The position numbers and the translations under genes were made by a program. Positions 43,824-51,995 of a stretch of 64,000 nucleotides of DNA are shown piece after piece; position 1 is the stretch's first letter, and each line of letters begins with the position of its first letter. Under the pieces are notes generated by a model, which was not told the DNA's origin, made no database searches, and saw nothing but the letters and a program-made list of their open reading frames with translations. Origin of the DNA: Streptomyces sp. NBC_00344 (GTDB taxonomy: Bacteria > Actinomycetota > Actinomycetes > Streptomycetales > Streptomycetaceae); assembly GCF_036088315.1 (NCBI RefSeq), contig NZ_CP107996.1, forward strand, positions 5,167,501-5,231,500, given 5' to 3'.

Positions 43824-44849
43824 GTGGCGTCCCACCGTCGACCCAAGCAGCCGAGCCGCACTCGCGTGACCGTGCTCACCGCGACCGCCGCAGCAGCAGT
43901 GGCCCTGACCTCCCAGGCCGCGCACGCCGATCCCAAGCCGACCAAGAGCGAGGTCAAGGCGAAGGTCGACAAGCTCTACGAGGACGCGGAGAAGGCCACC
44001 GAGAAGTACGACGGGGCCAAGGAGCAGCAGGACAAGCTCAAGAAGCAGGTCGACGACCTCCAGGACAACGTCGCACGCGGCCAGCAGGACCTCAACAAGC
44101 TGCGGGGCCAGCTCGGTTCGCTGGCGAGCGCGCAGTACCGTTCGGGCGGGATCGACCCCTCGGTGCAGCTCTTCCTCTCGTCGGACCCGGACGACTTCCT
44201 GGACAAGGCCACCGCGCAGGACCAGCTGAGCAGTCAGCAGGCCGACGCGGTGAAGAAGATCCAGGCGAAGCAGCGCTCCCTCGCCCAGCAGCGCGCCGAG
44301 GCCCAGGACAAGCTCAAGGACCTTTCGTCGACCCGTAAGAAGCTGGGCGACAAGAAGAAGGAAGTCCAGAGCAAGCTCGCTTCGGCGCAGAAGCTGCTCA
44401 ACAGCCTCACCGCCGCCGAGCGTGCCTCGATAGCCGCCGACGACGCCCGCGCCAACCGCAACAGCAGCCGTGCGGACCTCGGCAACGCCGTGCCGGCCTC
44501 CGCCCGTGGCGGCGCCGCGCTCTCCGCTGCGCAGACCCAGATAGGCAAGCCGTACGTCTACGGCGCCACCGGCCCCGCCTCCTTCGACTGCTCCGGGCTG
44601 ACGTCCTGGGCGTATGCGCAGGCCGGGGTCTCGATCCCGCGGACCTCGCAGGCGCAGGCCAACGCCGGTACGCGGATCTACTCGTCGAGTGCTCTCAAGC
44701 CCGGCGATCTGGTCCTCTTCTACGGTGACTTGCACCATATCGGGCTCTACGCCGGTAACGGCATGGTGCTGCACGCGCCGCACACCGGTGCCAACGTGCG
44801 GTACGAGGCGCTGGGCAACATGCCCTTCCAGTTCGGCGTCCGTATCTGA
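43824..44849 (+). CDS. NlpC/P60 peptidoglycan endopeptidase with coiled coil (first of a pair)
   Basis: 341-aa secreted hydrolase. Signal segment (VTVLTATAAAAVALTSQAAHA) then a long coiled coil (about 40-220) rich in Lys/Gln/Asp, then the NlpC/P60 domain with the catalytic Cys in SFDCSGLTSWAY and His in HHIGLYAGNG. It resembles RipA/RipC-type cell-wall hydrolases that cut D-Glu to diaminopimelate bonds, with the coiled coil for autoinhibition or recruitment. GTG at 43824 has GAAGGAG upstream. A second paralogue follows 237 bp later. Confidence 0.92.
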   Translation: MASHRRPKQPSRTRVTVLTATAAAAVALTSQAAHADPKPTKSEVKAKVDKLYEDAEKATEKYDGAKEQQDKLKKQVDDLQDNVARGQQDLNKLRGQLGSLASAQYRSGGIDPSVQLFLSSDPDDFLDKATAQDQLSSQQADAVKKIQAKQRSLAQQRAEAQDKLKDLSSTRKKLGDKKKEVQSKLASAQKLLNSLTAAERASIAADDARANRNSSRADLGNAVPASARGGAALSAAQTQIGKPYVYGATGPASFDCSGLTSWAYAQAGVSIPRTSQAQANAGTRIYSSSALKPGDLVLFYGDLHHIGLYAGNGMVLHAPHTGANVRYEALGNMPFQFGVRI

Positions 44850-45086
44850 CCCACCCGGCGACGCGCGCCGTTCCGCTCCGCCCATTCGAGCGAATTACCG
44901 GGCCGCCCGCCGGCTCCCCGCCCTGCCGGTGACCTTGTGATCTCCGGCGGGGCGTCACTTCTGTTGCGCAACGGGCTCCTTGGTCACCGAGTGTCCGCAC
45001 GGTTACTGTCCGGCGTGCAGTTCCCGCCAACCGGTCCGTCCATCAGGACGGCAGGGGCTGCGCGCAGCGGAAGGAGTGCGGCTCCT

Positions 45087-46118
45087 GTGGCGTCCCATCG
45101 CCGTCCCACCCAGCCCGGCCTCACCCGGGGTGCCCGGGTCACCGTCGTGTCCGCCGCGATGGCGACAGCGGCGGCAGCCCTCGCGGCCGCACCGGCGGGC
45201 GCCGAGCCACGGGACACGGCATCGGCCAGGGCCTCGCGGAGCGAGGTCGACGGGCTCTTCGAGCAGGCCGAGAAGGCCACCGAGCTGTACAACAGGGCCG
45301 ATGAGCGTGCCGAAGGGCTGCGCCACCGGATCAGCGACACCCAGGACAGCGTCGCCCGTGGCCAGGAACGGCTCAACCGCATGCGCGGCGCACTGGGCAC
45401 CCTGGCGAGTGCCCAGTACCGTGCCGGGGCCATCGACCCCTCGCTCGCCCTGCTGCTCTCGTCCGACCCCGACTCGTACCTCGACAAGGCCGCGGCGCTG
45501 CAGCAGATCGGTGACTACCGGGCGAGCGAACTGCGCCGGGTCCGGCAGGCCCAGCGCGGACTCGCGCAGCAACGGGCCGACGCGGCCCGCGAACTCGCCG
45601 AGCTGCGGCACAGCCGGACCGAAGTGGCCCGGCACAAGCGGTCGGTCGAGAGCAAGCTCACCAGGGCGCGCGAGCTGGTGAGGGCGCTGCCCGCAGCTCA
45701 GCGCGCACAGTACGAGCGCGGGTCACGCTCCGGCGGCGACGAGATGCCGGCCCTGGGTGCGCTGCCGACATCGGGCCGGGCCGCCGCCGCCGTGCTGGCC
45801 GCCCGCAGCGCCGTGGGGCGGCCGTACATCTGGGGTGCCAACGGGCCCTACGGCTTCGACTGTTCCGGGCTGATGCAGTGGTCGTACGCCAAGGCCGGCG
45901 TGGCGCTGCCGCGCACCTCGCAGGAGCAGCGGGGCGCGGGGCGGCGGATTCCCCTCTCGCAGGCCAGACCCGGTGATCTGGTCGTGTACCGCAGTGACGC
46001 CGGCCATGTGGGGATGTACATGGGCAACGGCCAGGTGGTGCACGCCCCGTATCCGGGCGCCCGGGTGCGCTACGACCCGGTGGGCATGATGCCCATCTCC
46101 TCGGTGACACGGGTCTGA
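45087..46118 (+). CDS. NlpC/P60 peptidoglycan endopeptidase with coiled coil (second of a pair)
   Basis: 343 aa, same architecture as its neighbour: VASHRRPTQPG start, signal segment with AAAAALAAAPAGA, a coiled coil (about 50-210, more Arg-rich) and an NlpC/P60 domain with FDCSGLMQWSY and GHVGMYMGNGQ. Both begin with the same VASHRRP sequence and share the ARGQxxLNxxRGxLG and PSxxLxLSSDPDxxLDKA patterns, so they arose by tandem duplication. GTG at 45087 follows AAGGAG by 10 bp. It may be co-regulated with the first copy or have its own promoter. Confidence 0.92.
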   Translation: MASHRRPTQPGLTRGARVTVVSAAMATAAAALAAAPAGAEPRDTASARASRSEVDGLFEQAEKATELYNRADERAEGLRHRISDTQDSVARGQERLNRMRGALGTLASAQYRAGAIDPSLALLLSSDPDSYLDKAAALQQIGDYRASELRRVRQAQRGLAQQRADAARELAELRHSRTEVARHKRSVESKLTRARELVRALPAAQRAQYERGSRSGGDEMPALGALPTSGRAAAAVLAARSAVGRPYIWGANGPYGFDCSGLMQWSYAKAGVALPRTSQEQRGAGRRIPLSQARPGDLVVYRSDAGHVGMYMGNGQVVHAPYPGARVRYDPVGMMPISSVTRV

Positions 46119-46151
46119 GCGGGGCGGGTCCGGCCACGTACGATCGGCGGC

Positions 46152-47375
46152 GTGGCAGGTCGGCGACGCGGTACGGGACGAAGGCGGTTGGCGGGCTGCG
46201 CGTTGGCCGTCGCGGTCCTCATGTCCAGCTGCGGGGCGCCGCCGGCTCAGGACGGCGCCGGCCGTGACATCCGGCGGACCCTCGACCGCCGGGCATCGGC
46301 CGTATTGCACCACGACGCGAGCGGCTACCTGGCCGTGGTCGACCCCCGGGCGAAGGCGCTGCGCACGGAGCAGCGCGAGGAGTTCGAGAACCTCGCGGGG
46401 CTGCCGCTGCGTTCCTGGACGTACCGGTTGGGGCAGGTGCATCGTCAGGGCGCCGAGGCCACGGCGGAGATCGAACTGCGCTACCGGATCGACGGCTACG
46501 ACAGCGCGCCGGTGCGGGCGGCACGCACCCTGAGGCTGGCGGAGCACGGCGGCCGCTGGTATCTCACCGCGGACAGCCCGGGCAAGGGCGCAGGACAGCA
46601 GCTCTGGCAGCAGGGCAGGGTGGCGGTCGTCCGGGGGAGACACAGCCTGGTGCTGGGCGTGGGCCGGCAGAGCCGGATACTCCGCGCGGTGGCGGCCGTC
46701 GCGGATGCCTCGGTACCGGCCGTCGACTCGTCCTGGCACGGTACATGGGCGGGGCGGGTGGTGGTGCTCGTCCCTTCATCGCTGAACTCGATGGCCGCAC
46801 TGCTCGATTCCCCCGCCGCTTCCTACCGGGACATCGCCGCGGTCACCACGGGGGAGGCGGGCGGCGCAGGGGCGGCCCCGGCGGACCGGGTGATCGTCAA
46901 CCCCGCTGCCTACGCCGTCCTGAGCGAGCTCGGCAAACAGGTGGTCATCACCCACGAGACCACCCATGTGGCCACCCGCAGCCAGACCTCGCAGGCCACC
47001 CCGCTCTGGCTGTCCGAGGGATTCGCGGACTGGGTGGCCTACCGGGACACCGGCACCGGCGCGCCCGATGCAGCCCCCGAACTCCAGCGCGCGGTCCGCG
47101 GTGGCGCTCTGCCCGCCGCACTGCCGGCCGACGCGGACTTCGGCTTCGGGGGCGATGCCGGTACGCTCGCCCGGGCATACGAGGGCGGCTGGCTGGCCTG
47201 CAGGCTCATCGCGCGGGAGTGGGGCGGGCAGAGGCTCGCGGACTTCTACCGGGCGGTCGGCGCGCACCAGCGGCGCGACGGCGCGGTGGAGGCCGCCATG
47301 AACTCGGTGCTCGGGACGACCCCGGAGGACTTCACGGCGCGGTGGCGCGAGTACCTCAGGGCGCAGCTCGGCTGA
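46152..47375 (+). CDS. Lipoprotein with gluzincin-like metallopeptidase domain
   Basis: 407 aa. A basic N-terminus and hydrophobic segment end at a possible lipobox (LMSSCG). A helical N-terminal part (about 35-180) resembles a SnoaL- or NTF2-like domain (RYRIDGYDSA). The C-terminal half has HETTH at residues 268-272, followed 17 residues on by Glu289 in LSEGFADWVAY. This is the M1/gluzincin pattern, with the glutamate spaced slightly closer than the usual 18. It is thus a probable secreted zinc peptidase. GTG at 46152. It lies between cell-wall hydrolases and a PimB-like glycosyltransferase, in a likely envelope block. Confidence 0.82.
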   Translation: MAGRRRGTGRRRLAGCALAVAVLMSSCGAPPAQDGAGRDIRRTLDRRASAVLHHDASGYLAVVDPRAKALRTEQREEFENLAGLPLRSWTYRLGQVHRQGAEATAEIELRYRIDGYDSAPVRAARTLRLAEHGGRWYLTADSPGKGAGQQLWQQGRVAVVRGRHSLVLGVGRQSRILRAVAAVADASVPAVDSSWHGTWAGRVVVLVPSSLNSMAALLDSPAASYRDIAAVTTGEAGGAGAAPADRVIVNPAAYAVLSELGKQVVITHETTHVATRSQTSQATPLWLSEGFADWVAYRDTGTGAPDAAPELQRAVRGGALPAALPADADFGFGGDAGTLARAYEGGWLACRLIAREWGGQRLADFYRAVGAHQRRDGAVEAAMNSVLGTTPEDFTARWREYLRAQLG

Positions 47376-47426
47376 GCGGTCCGCGGGTGAGCGGTGGTGC
47401 GCCGCCGTTGGGTACTGTCGGCGGCG

Positions 47427-48569
47427 ATGCACAAGACCTTGATCGTGACCAATGACTTCCCGCCGCGCCCCGGCGGGATCCAGGCGTTCCTGCACAACAT
47501 GGCGCTGCGACTGGATCCCGAGCAGCTCGTGGTCTACGCCTCCACCTGGAAGCGCGGCAGCGAGGGTGCCGAGGCGACCGCGGCGTTCGACGCCGAGCAG
47601 CCCTTCACCGTCGTCCGTGACCGGACCACGATGCTGCTGCCCACCCCGCGGGTCACCGCGACCGCGACCCGGCTGCTGCGCGAACACGGCTGCGGCTCCG
47701 TGTGGTTCGGAGCGGCGGCCCCCCTCGGCCTGATGGCTCCCGCGCTGCGCAGGGCCGGTGCCCGGCGGCTGGTCGCCACCACGCACGGCCACGAGGCGGG
47801 CTGGGCACAACTGCCCGCGGCTCGGCAACTGCTGCGACGGATCGGCCAGGGCACGGACACCCTCACGTATCTGGGCGAGTACACCCGCGGGCGGATCGCG
47901 CCGGCGCTGAGCCCTGCCGCCGCCGCGCGCATGGTCCAACTGCCGCCCGGCGTCGACGAGAAGACCTTCCACCCGGGTTCCGGAGGCGAGGCGGTACGCG
48001 CACGGCTCGGACTGACCGACCGGCCCGTGGTGGTCTGTGTCTCGCGACTGGTGCCGCGCAAGGGCCAGGACACCCTGATCCTCGCGATGCCGCTGATCCT
48101 GCGGCAGGTGCCCGACGCGGTGCTGCTGATCGTCGGCGGCGGACCGTACGCCGGCGAGCTCAGGAAACTCGCCGCGCGGACCGGCGTCGCGGACTCCGTG
48201 CGCTTCACCGGCCCCGTCCCCTGGCCGGAGCTCCCTGCCCACTACGGCGCGGGCGACGTCTTCGCCATGCCGTGCCGTACCCGCAGGGGCGGACTGGATG
48301 TCGAGGGGCTCGGCATCGTCTACCTGGAGGCATCGGCGACCGGACTGCCCGTCGTCGCCGGTGACTCCGGCGGCGCGCCCGACGCGGTACTCGACGGCGA
48401 GACCGGCTGGGTGGTCAGGGGCGGCTCGGCTCAGGACTCGGCGGACCGCATCGTGACACTGCTCCGGGACGCCGGCCTGCGGCGGCGGATGGGGGAGCGC
48501 GGCCGGGCCTGGGTCGAGGAGAAATGGCGCTGGGACCTCCTCGCGGGGAAGCTCAGGACGCTGCTCTGA
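47427..48569 (+). CDS. pimB: GT4 glycosyltransferase, PimB-like mannosyltransferase
   Basis: 380 aa with a GT-B fold: N-terminal NDFPPRPGGIQAFLHNM, linker, and C-terminal GDP-mannose site with VCVSRLVPRKGQD, GGGPYAGEL and the retaining motif GLDVEGLGIVYLEA. It resembles Rv2188c PimB, which adds the second mannose to phosphatidylinositol mannosides. Streptomyces also makes these lipids, so this role is reasonable but the exact acceptor is inferred. ATG at 47427 fits the family start MHKTLIVTNDF. It sits opposite the FadD-like gene with a strong shared terminator. Confidence 0.82.
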   Translation: MHKTLIVTNDFPPRPGGIQAFLHNMALRLDPEQLVVYASTWKRGSEGAEATAAFDAEQPFTVVRDRTTMLLPTPRVTATATRLLREHGCGSVWFGAAAPLGLMAPALRRAGARRLVATTHGHEAGWAQLPAARQLLRRIGQGTDTLTYLGEYTRGRIAPALSPAAAARMVQLPPGVDEKTFHPGSGGEAVRARLGLTDRPVVVCVSRLVPRKGQDTLILAMPLILRQVPDAVLLIVGGGPYAGELRKLAARTGVADSVRFTGPVPWPELPAHYGAGDVFAMPCRTRRGGLDVEGLGIVYLEASATGLPVVAGDSGGAPDAVLDGETGWVVRGGSAQDSADRIVTLLRDAGLRRRMGERGRAWVEEKWRWDLLAGKLRTLL

Positions 48570-48600
48570 GGCCGGGCGAGGCGCCCTGAGCCGGGAAACT

Positions 48601-48634
48601 GTGAGGGGCTCGCGCCACGGCGCGAGCCCCTCAC
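48601..48634. terminator. Strong convergent terminator
   Basis: GTGAGGGGCTCGCGCC (48601-48616) pairs perfectly over 16 bp with 48619-48634 around AC, between the PimB-like gene and the FadD-like gene. Confidence 0.9.
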
Positions 48635-48649
48635 CGTCTGCCCGGTCGC

Positions 48650-50446
48650 TCAGCCGCGGTAGAGCGCTTCGATCTCGTCCGCGAAGTCCTTCGCCACCAC
48701 ATTGCGCTTCAGCTTCAGCGACGGAGTGATGTGCCCCGCCTCCTCGGTGAACTGTGCGGGCAGGATCCGGAACTTGCGGACCGACTCGGCCTTGGAGACA
48801 GCGGCGTTCCCGTAGTCGACGGCCCGCTGGATCTCGGCGATCAGCTCGGCGTCGTCCCGCAGGCTCAGCGCGGTGGAACCCACCGGCTTGCCGTTCTCCT
48901 CGGCCCAGCGGCCCAGGAACTCGTCGTCCAGGGTGATCAGCGCGCCGACGAACGGCCGTCCGTCGCCGACCACCATGCACTCGGCGACCAGGGCGTGCGC
49001 CCGGATCCGGTCCTCTATCACCGCGGGAGCGACGTTCTTGCCGCCGGCCGTGACGATGATCTCCTTCTTGCGGCCGGTGATCGCGAGGTAGCCGTCCTCG
49101 TCGAGGGTGCCGATGTCACCGGTGTGGAACCACCCGTCGGCCAGCGCCTCCGCGGTCGCAGCGGGGTTGTTCCAGTAGCCGCTGAAGAGGTGCTCGCCGT
49201 GCAGCAGGACCTCGCCGTCGTCCGCGATCCGCACGACCGAACCGGGCAGTGGCTGGCCGACCGTGCCGATCTTCTGGCGGTCCCACGGGTTGAAGGCCGT
49301 CGCGGCGCAGGACTCGGTGAGGCCGTAACCCTCGAGCACGGTGAAGCCGATACCGCGGTAGAAGTGGCCGAGGCGCTCGCCCAGCGGGGCACCGCCGGAG
49401 ATCGCGTACTCACCGCGACCGCCGAGCACCGCGCGCAGCTTGCTGTACACCAGCCGGTCGAACACCTTGTGCTTGAACTTGAGCCCGACCGAGGGACCCT
49501 GCGGGGTGCCCAGGGCGCGGCTGTAGGCGATCGCGGTGTCCGCGGCCTTGTCGAAGACCTTGCCCTTGCCGTCCGCCTGGGCCTTGGCCCGGGCCGAGTT
49601 GTAGACCTTCTCGAAGACCCGGGGCACACCGAGGATCAGCGTCGGCCTGAACGAGGCCAGCTCATCGGTGAGGTTCTGGATGTCCGGTACGCAGCCGATC
49701 TTGATCGGCGCCATCACGGAGGCCACCTCGACCAGCCGGCCGAAGACGTGCGCGGCGGGCAGGAAGAGCAGCACGGAGCACTCGCCGGTACGGAACAGCG
49801 GCTTCAGACGTTCGACGATGTTCCCGCACTCGGCGAAGAAGCTGCGGTGGGTCAGCACACAGCCCTTGGGGCGCCCGGTGGTCCCCGAGGTGTAGACGAT
49901 GGTGGCCGGGTCGTCGGCGGTGGCACGGGAGCTGAGCTCCTCCACGGTGGCGTCGGAGACACCGGCACCACCGGTCCGCAGGTCGACGACCGCGCCCCGG
50001 TCGATCTGCCAGATCTGCTTCAGCGCCGGCAGGGTGTGGCGCACGGACTCGACGGCGGCGCTGTGCGCGTCGTTCTCCACGATCACCGCGACCGCGCCGG
50101 AGTCCCCGAGGATCCACTGGACCTGTTCGGCGGAACTGGTCTCGTAGACCGGGACGGTGATCGCGCCCGCGCTCCAGATCGCGAAGTCCATCTGGACCCA
50201 CTCGTAGCGGGTGCGGGACATCAGGGCGACCCGGTCGCCCGGCTGGACACCGGCGGCGATCAGCCCCTTGGCGGCGTCACGGACCTCGGTGAGGAACTGG
50301 GTGGCTGTGACATCGGTCCATACCCCCGACACTTTGCGGCCCATGACCGCCACATCAGGGTGCTGAGCGGCATTGCGGCGGATGAGATCCGTCAGATTGC
50401 CGTCCGAGGGGACCTCGTACAGGGCCGGAAGGCTGAACTCGCGCAA
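48650..50446 (-). CDS. Long-chain fatty acid--CoA ligase (FadD15-like)
   Basis: 598-aa AMP-forming acyl-CoA synthetase. The nucleotide loop TIVYTSGTTGRPKG, the YGLTESCAA motif, the hinge GDIGTLDEDGYLAITGRKKE and C-terminal KRNVVAKDF are present. The start is probably the TTG at 50446 (MREFSLPALYEVP): AGAGGAG lies 9 bp ahead and the family begins there; the ATG at 50470 would add eight residues. It likely activates fatty acids for lipid remodelling or phospholipid synthesis. In mycobacteria FadD15 is next to pimB as here. It is divergent from the phosphoesterase gene. Confidence 0.9.
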   Translation of the reverse strand: MREFSLPALYEVPSDGNLTDLIRRNAAQHPDVAVMGRKVSGVWTDVTATQFLTEVRDAAKGLIAAGVQPGDRVALMSRTRYEWVQMDFAIWSAGAITVPVYETSSAEQVQWILGDSGAVAVIVENDAHSAAVESVRHTLPALKQIWQIDRGAVVDLRTGGAGVSDATVEELSSRATADDPATIVYTSGTTGRPKGCVLTHRSFFAECGNIVERLKPLFRTGECSVLLFLPAAHVFGRLVEVASVMAPIKIGCVPDIQNLTDELASFRPTLILGVPRVFEKVYNSARAKAQADGKGKVFDKAADTAIAYSRALGTPQGPSVGLKFKHKVFDRLVYSKLRAVLGGRGEYAISGGAPLGERLGHFYRGIGFTVLEGYGLTESCAATAFNPWDRQKIGTVGQPLPGSVVRIADDGEVLLHGEHLFSGYWNNPAATAEALADGWFHTGDIGTLDEDGYLAITGRKKEIIVTAGGKNVAPAVIEDRIRAHALVAECMVVGDGRPFVGALITLDDEFLGRWAEENGKPVGSTALSLRDDAELIAEIQRAVDYGNAAVSKAESVRKFRILPAQFTEEAGHITPSLKLKRNVVAKDFADEIEALYRG

Positions 50447-50662
50447 GACTGCTGCTCCTCTGGTCGACATCGCTGTCGCCACGACTTGACCTGACTGCCC
50501 GGACGTTACCCATGAGTAAGTGGTTCCCGATAGGGGGGTCCGGTCAGATGTTTTATGCGTCACACGACAGTGCGGTACTTCGCGCAGACTAGTCCACGCA
50601 TGTCGGGACCCGGCGGTAATCGCAGGTCCGGCCCCCTCTATCCAGGTTGCGCACGAGAGTCC

Positions 50663-50675
50663 TAGGGTGATCACC
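50663..50675 (+). promoter_or_regulatory. TAGGGT box placed for a leaderless transcript
   Basis: TAGGGT (50663-50668) stands 7 bp before the ATG at 50676. This is the geometry of leaderless Streptomyces promoters, where transcription starts at or next to the start codon. A competing reading is that GGGTGATC is a weak ribosome site. Confidence 0.35.
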
Positions 50676-51437
50676 ATGCGCGTGCATGTGGTCAGCGACG
50701 TCCATGGCAACACCGAGGGTCTCGCGAGGGCGGGTGACGGGGCGGACGCCCTGGTCTGCCTCGGCGACCTGGTTCTCTTTCTCGACTACGCCGATCATTC
50801 GCGCGGGATCTTCCCCGAACTGTTCGGCGTCGAGAACGCCGACCGCATCGTGGAGCTGCGCACCGCACGGCGCTTCGATGAGGCCCGCGACCTGGGACGC
50901 AGGCTCTGGGGCGGGATAGACCGCGACTCCGCGATCGAGTCCGCGGTGCGCAAGCAGTACGCCGCGATGTTCGCCGCCTTCCCCACCCCCACCTACGCCA
51001 CCTACGGCAACGTGGACATTCCGCCGCTCTGGGCCGAGTACGCGGGCCCCGGCACCACCGTGCTGGACGGCGAGCGGATCGAGATCGGCGGCCGGGTCTT
51101 CGGCTTCGTCGGCGGTGGCCTCAGGACCCCGATGCGCACCCCGTACGAGATCAGCGACGAGGAGTTCGCCGCCAAGATCGAGGCGCTGGGTGAGGTCGAT
51201 GTGCTCTGCTCGCACATCCCGCCCGAAGTCCCCGAGCTGGTGTACGACACGGTGGCCCGCCGTTTCGAGCGCGGCAGCCGTGCCCTGCTCGCGGCGATCC
51301 ACCGGACCCGGCCCCGGTACGCGCTCTTCGGCCATGTTCACCAGCCGCTGTCCCGCCGGGCCCGGATCGGCCGGACGGAGTGTGTCAACGTCGGTCATTT
51401 CGCATCCACCTCCACGCCGTACGCCCTTGAGTGGTAG
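50676..51437 (+). CDS. Calcineurin-like metallophosphoesterase
   Basis: 253 aa with all core motifs: DxH in VVSDVHGN, GD in VCLGDLVL, GN in TYGNVD, and GHxH in ALFGHVHQP. The domain covers the whole chain, which has no signal or membrane segment. The substrate is unknown; it could be a phosphodiester or nucleotide. It precedes the SRPBCC and ArsA-like genes in the same direction and probably begins that operon. Confidence 0.9.
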   Translation: MRVHVVSDVHGNTEGLARAGDGADALVCLGDLVLFLDYADHSRGIFPELFGVENADRIVELRTARRFDEARDLGRRLWGGIDRDSAIESAVRKQYAAMFAAFPTPTYATYGNVDIPPLWAEYAGPGTTVLDGERIEIGGRVFGFVGGGLRTPMRTPYEISDEEFAAKIEALGEVDVLCSHIPPEVPELVYDTVARRFERGSRALLAAIHRTRPRYALFGHVHQPLSRRARIGRTECVNVGHFASTSTPYALEW

Positions 51438-51517
51438 TGGCGGTCGGCGGCCCGGTGTGCACGCGATAGCCTTCACAGCGCATGCACACCGGACCCCGCA
51501 CTGGAGGAGCCACGGCG

Positions 51518-51988
51518 ATGGCTGAACACACCAGCTCGAGCATCACGATCGAGGCCGCACCGGCCGACGTCATGGGCGTGATCGCCGACTTCGCCCGTTA
51601 CCCGGAGTGGACCGGCGAGGTGAAGGAGGCCGAGGTGCTCTCCACCGACGCCGAGAACCGCGCCGAACGGGTACGACTGGTGCTGGACGCCGGAGCGATC
51701 AAGGACGACCACACCCTCGAGTACACCTGGACCGGCGAGAACCAGGTCAGCTGGACGCTGGTGAAGTCCCAGATGCTCCGGGACCTCGACGGTTCGTACA
51801 TCCTCGCCCCGGTCGGCGGCGGCACCGAGGTCACCTACCGGCTGACCGTCGACGTCAAGATCCCGATGCTCGGGATGATCAAGCGCAAGGCCGAGAAGGT
51901 CATCATCGACCGGGCCCTGGCCGGCCTGAAGAAGCGCGTCGAATCCGGTGCCGCCGGAACCGGCGCCTCCTCGAAGCCCAAGGACTGA
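51518..51988 (+). CDS. SRPBCC (polyketide cyclase/START-like) protein
   Basis: 156-aa helix-grip protein, starting MAEHTSSSITIEAAPADVM, with FARYPEWTGEVKEAEVL and a C-terminal amphipathic helix (KAEKVIIDRALAGLKKRV). It resembles Rv2185c. Such proteins bind a hydrophobic ligand in a deep cavity, but the ligand is unknown. GGAGGAG lies 8-10 bp before the ATG at 51518. The next gene, encoding an ArsA-like protein, starts 7 bp after the stop. Confidence 0.88.
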   Translation: MAEHTSSSITIEAAPADVMGVIADFARYPEWTGEVKEAEVLSTDAENRAERVRLVLDAGAIKDDHTLEYTWTGENQVSWTLVKSQMLRDLDGSYILAPVGGGTEVTYRLTVDVKIPMLGMIKRKAEKVIIDRALAGLKKRVESGAAGTGASSKPKD

Positions 51989-51995
51989 CACCCCG

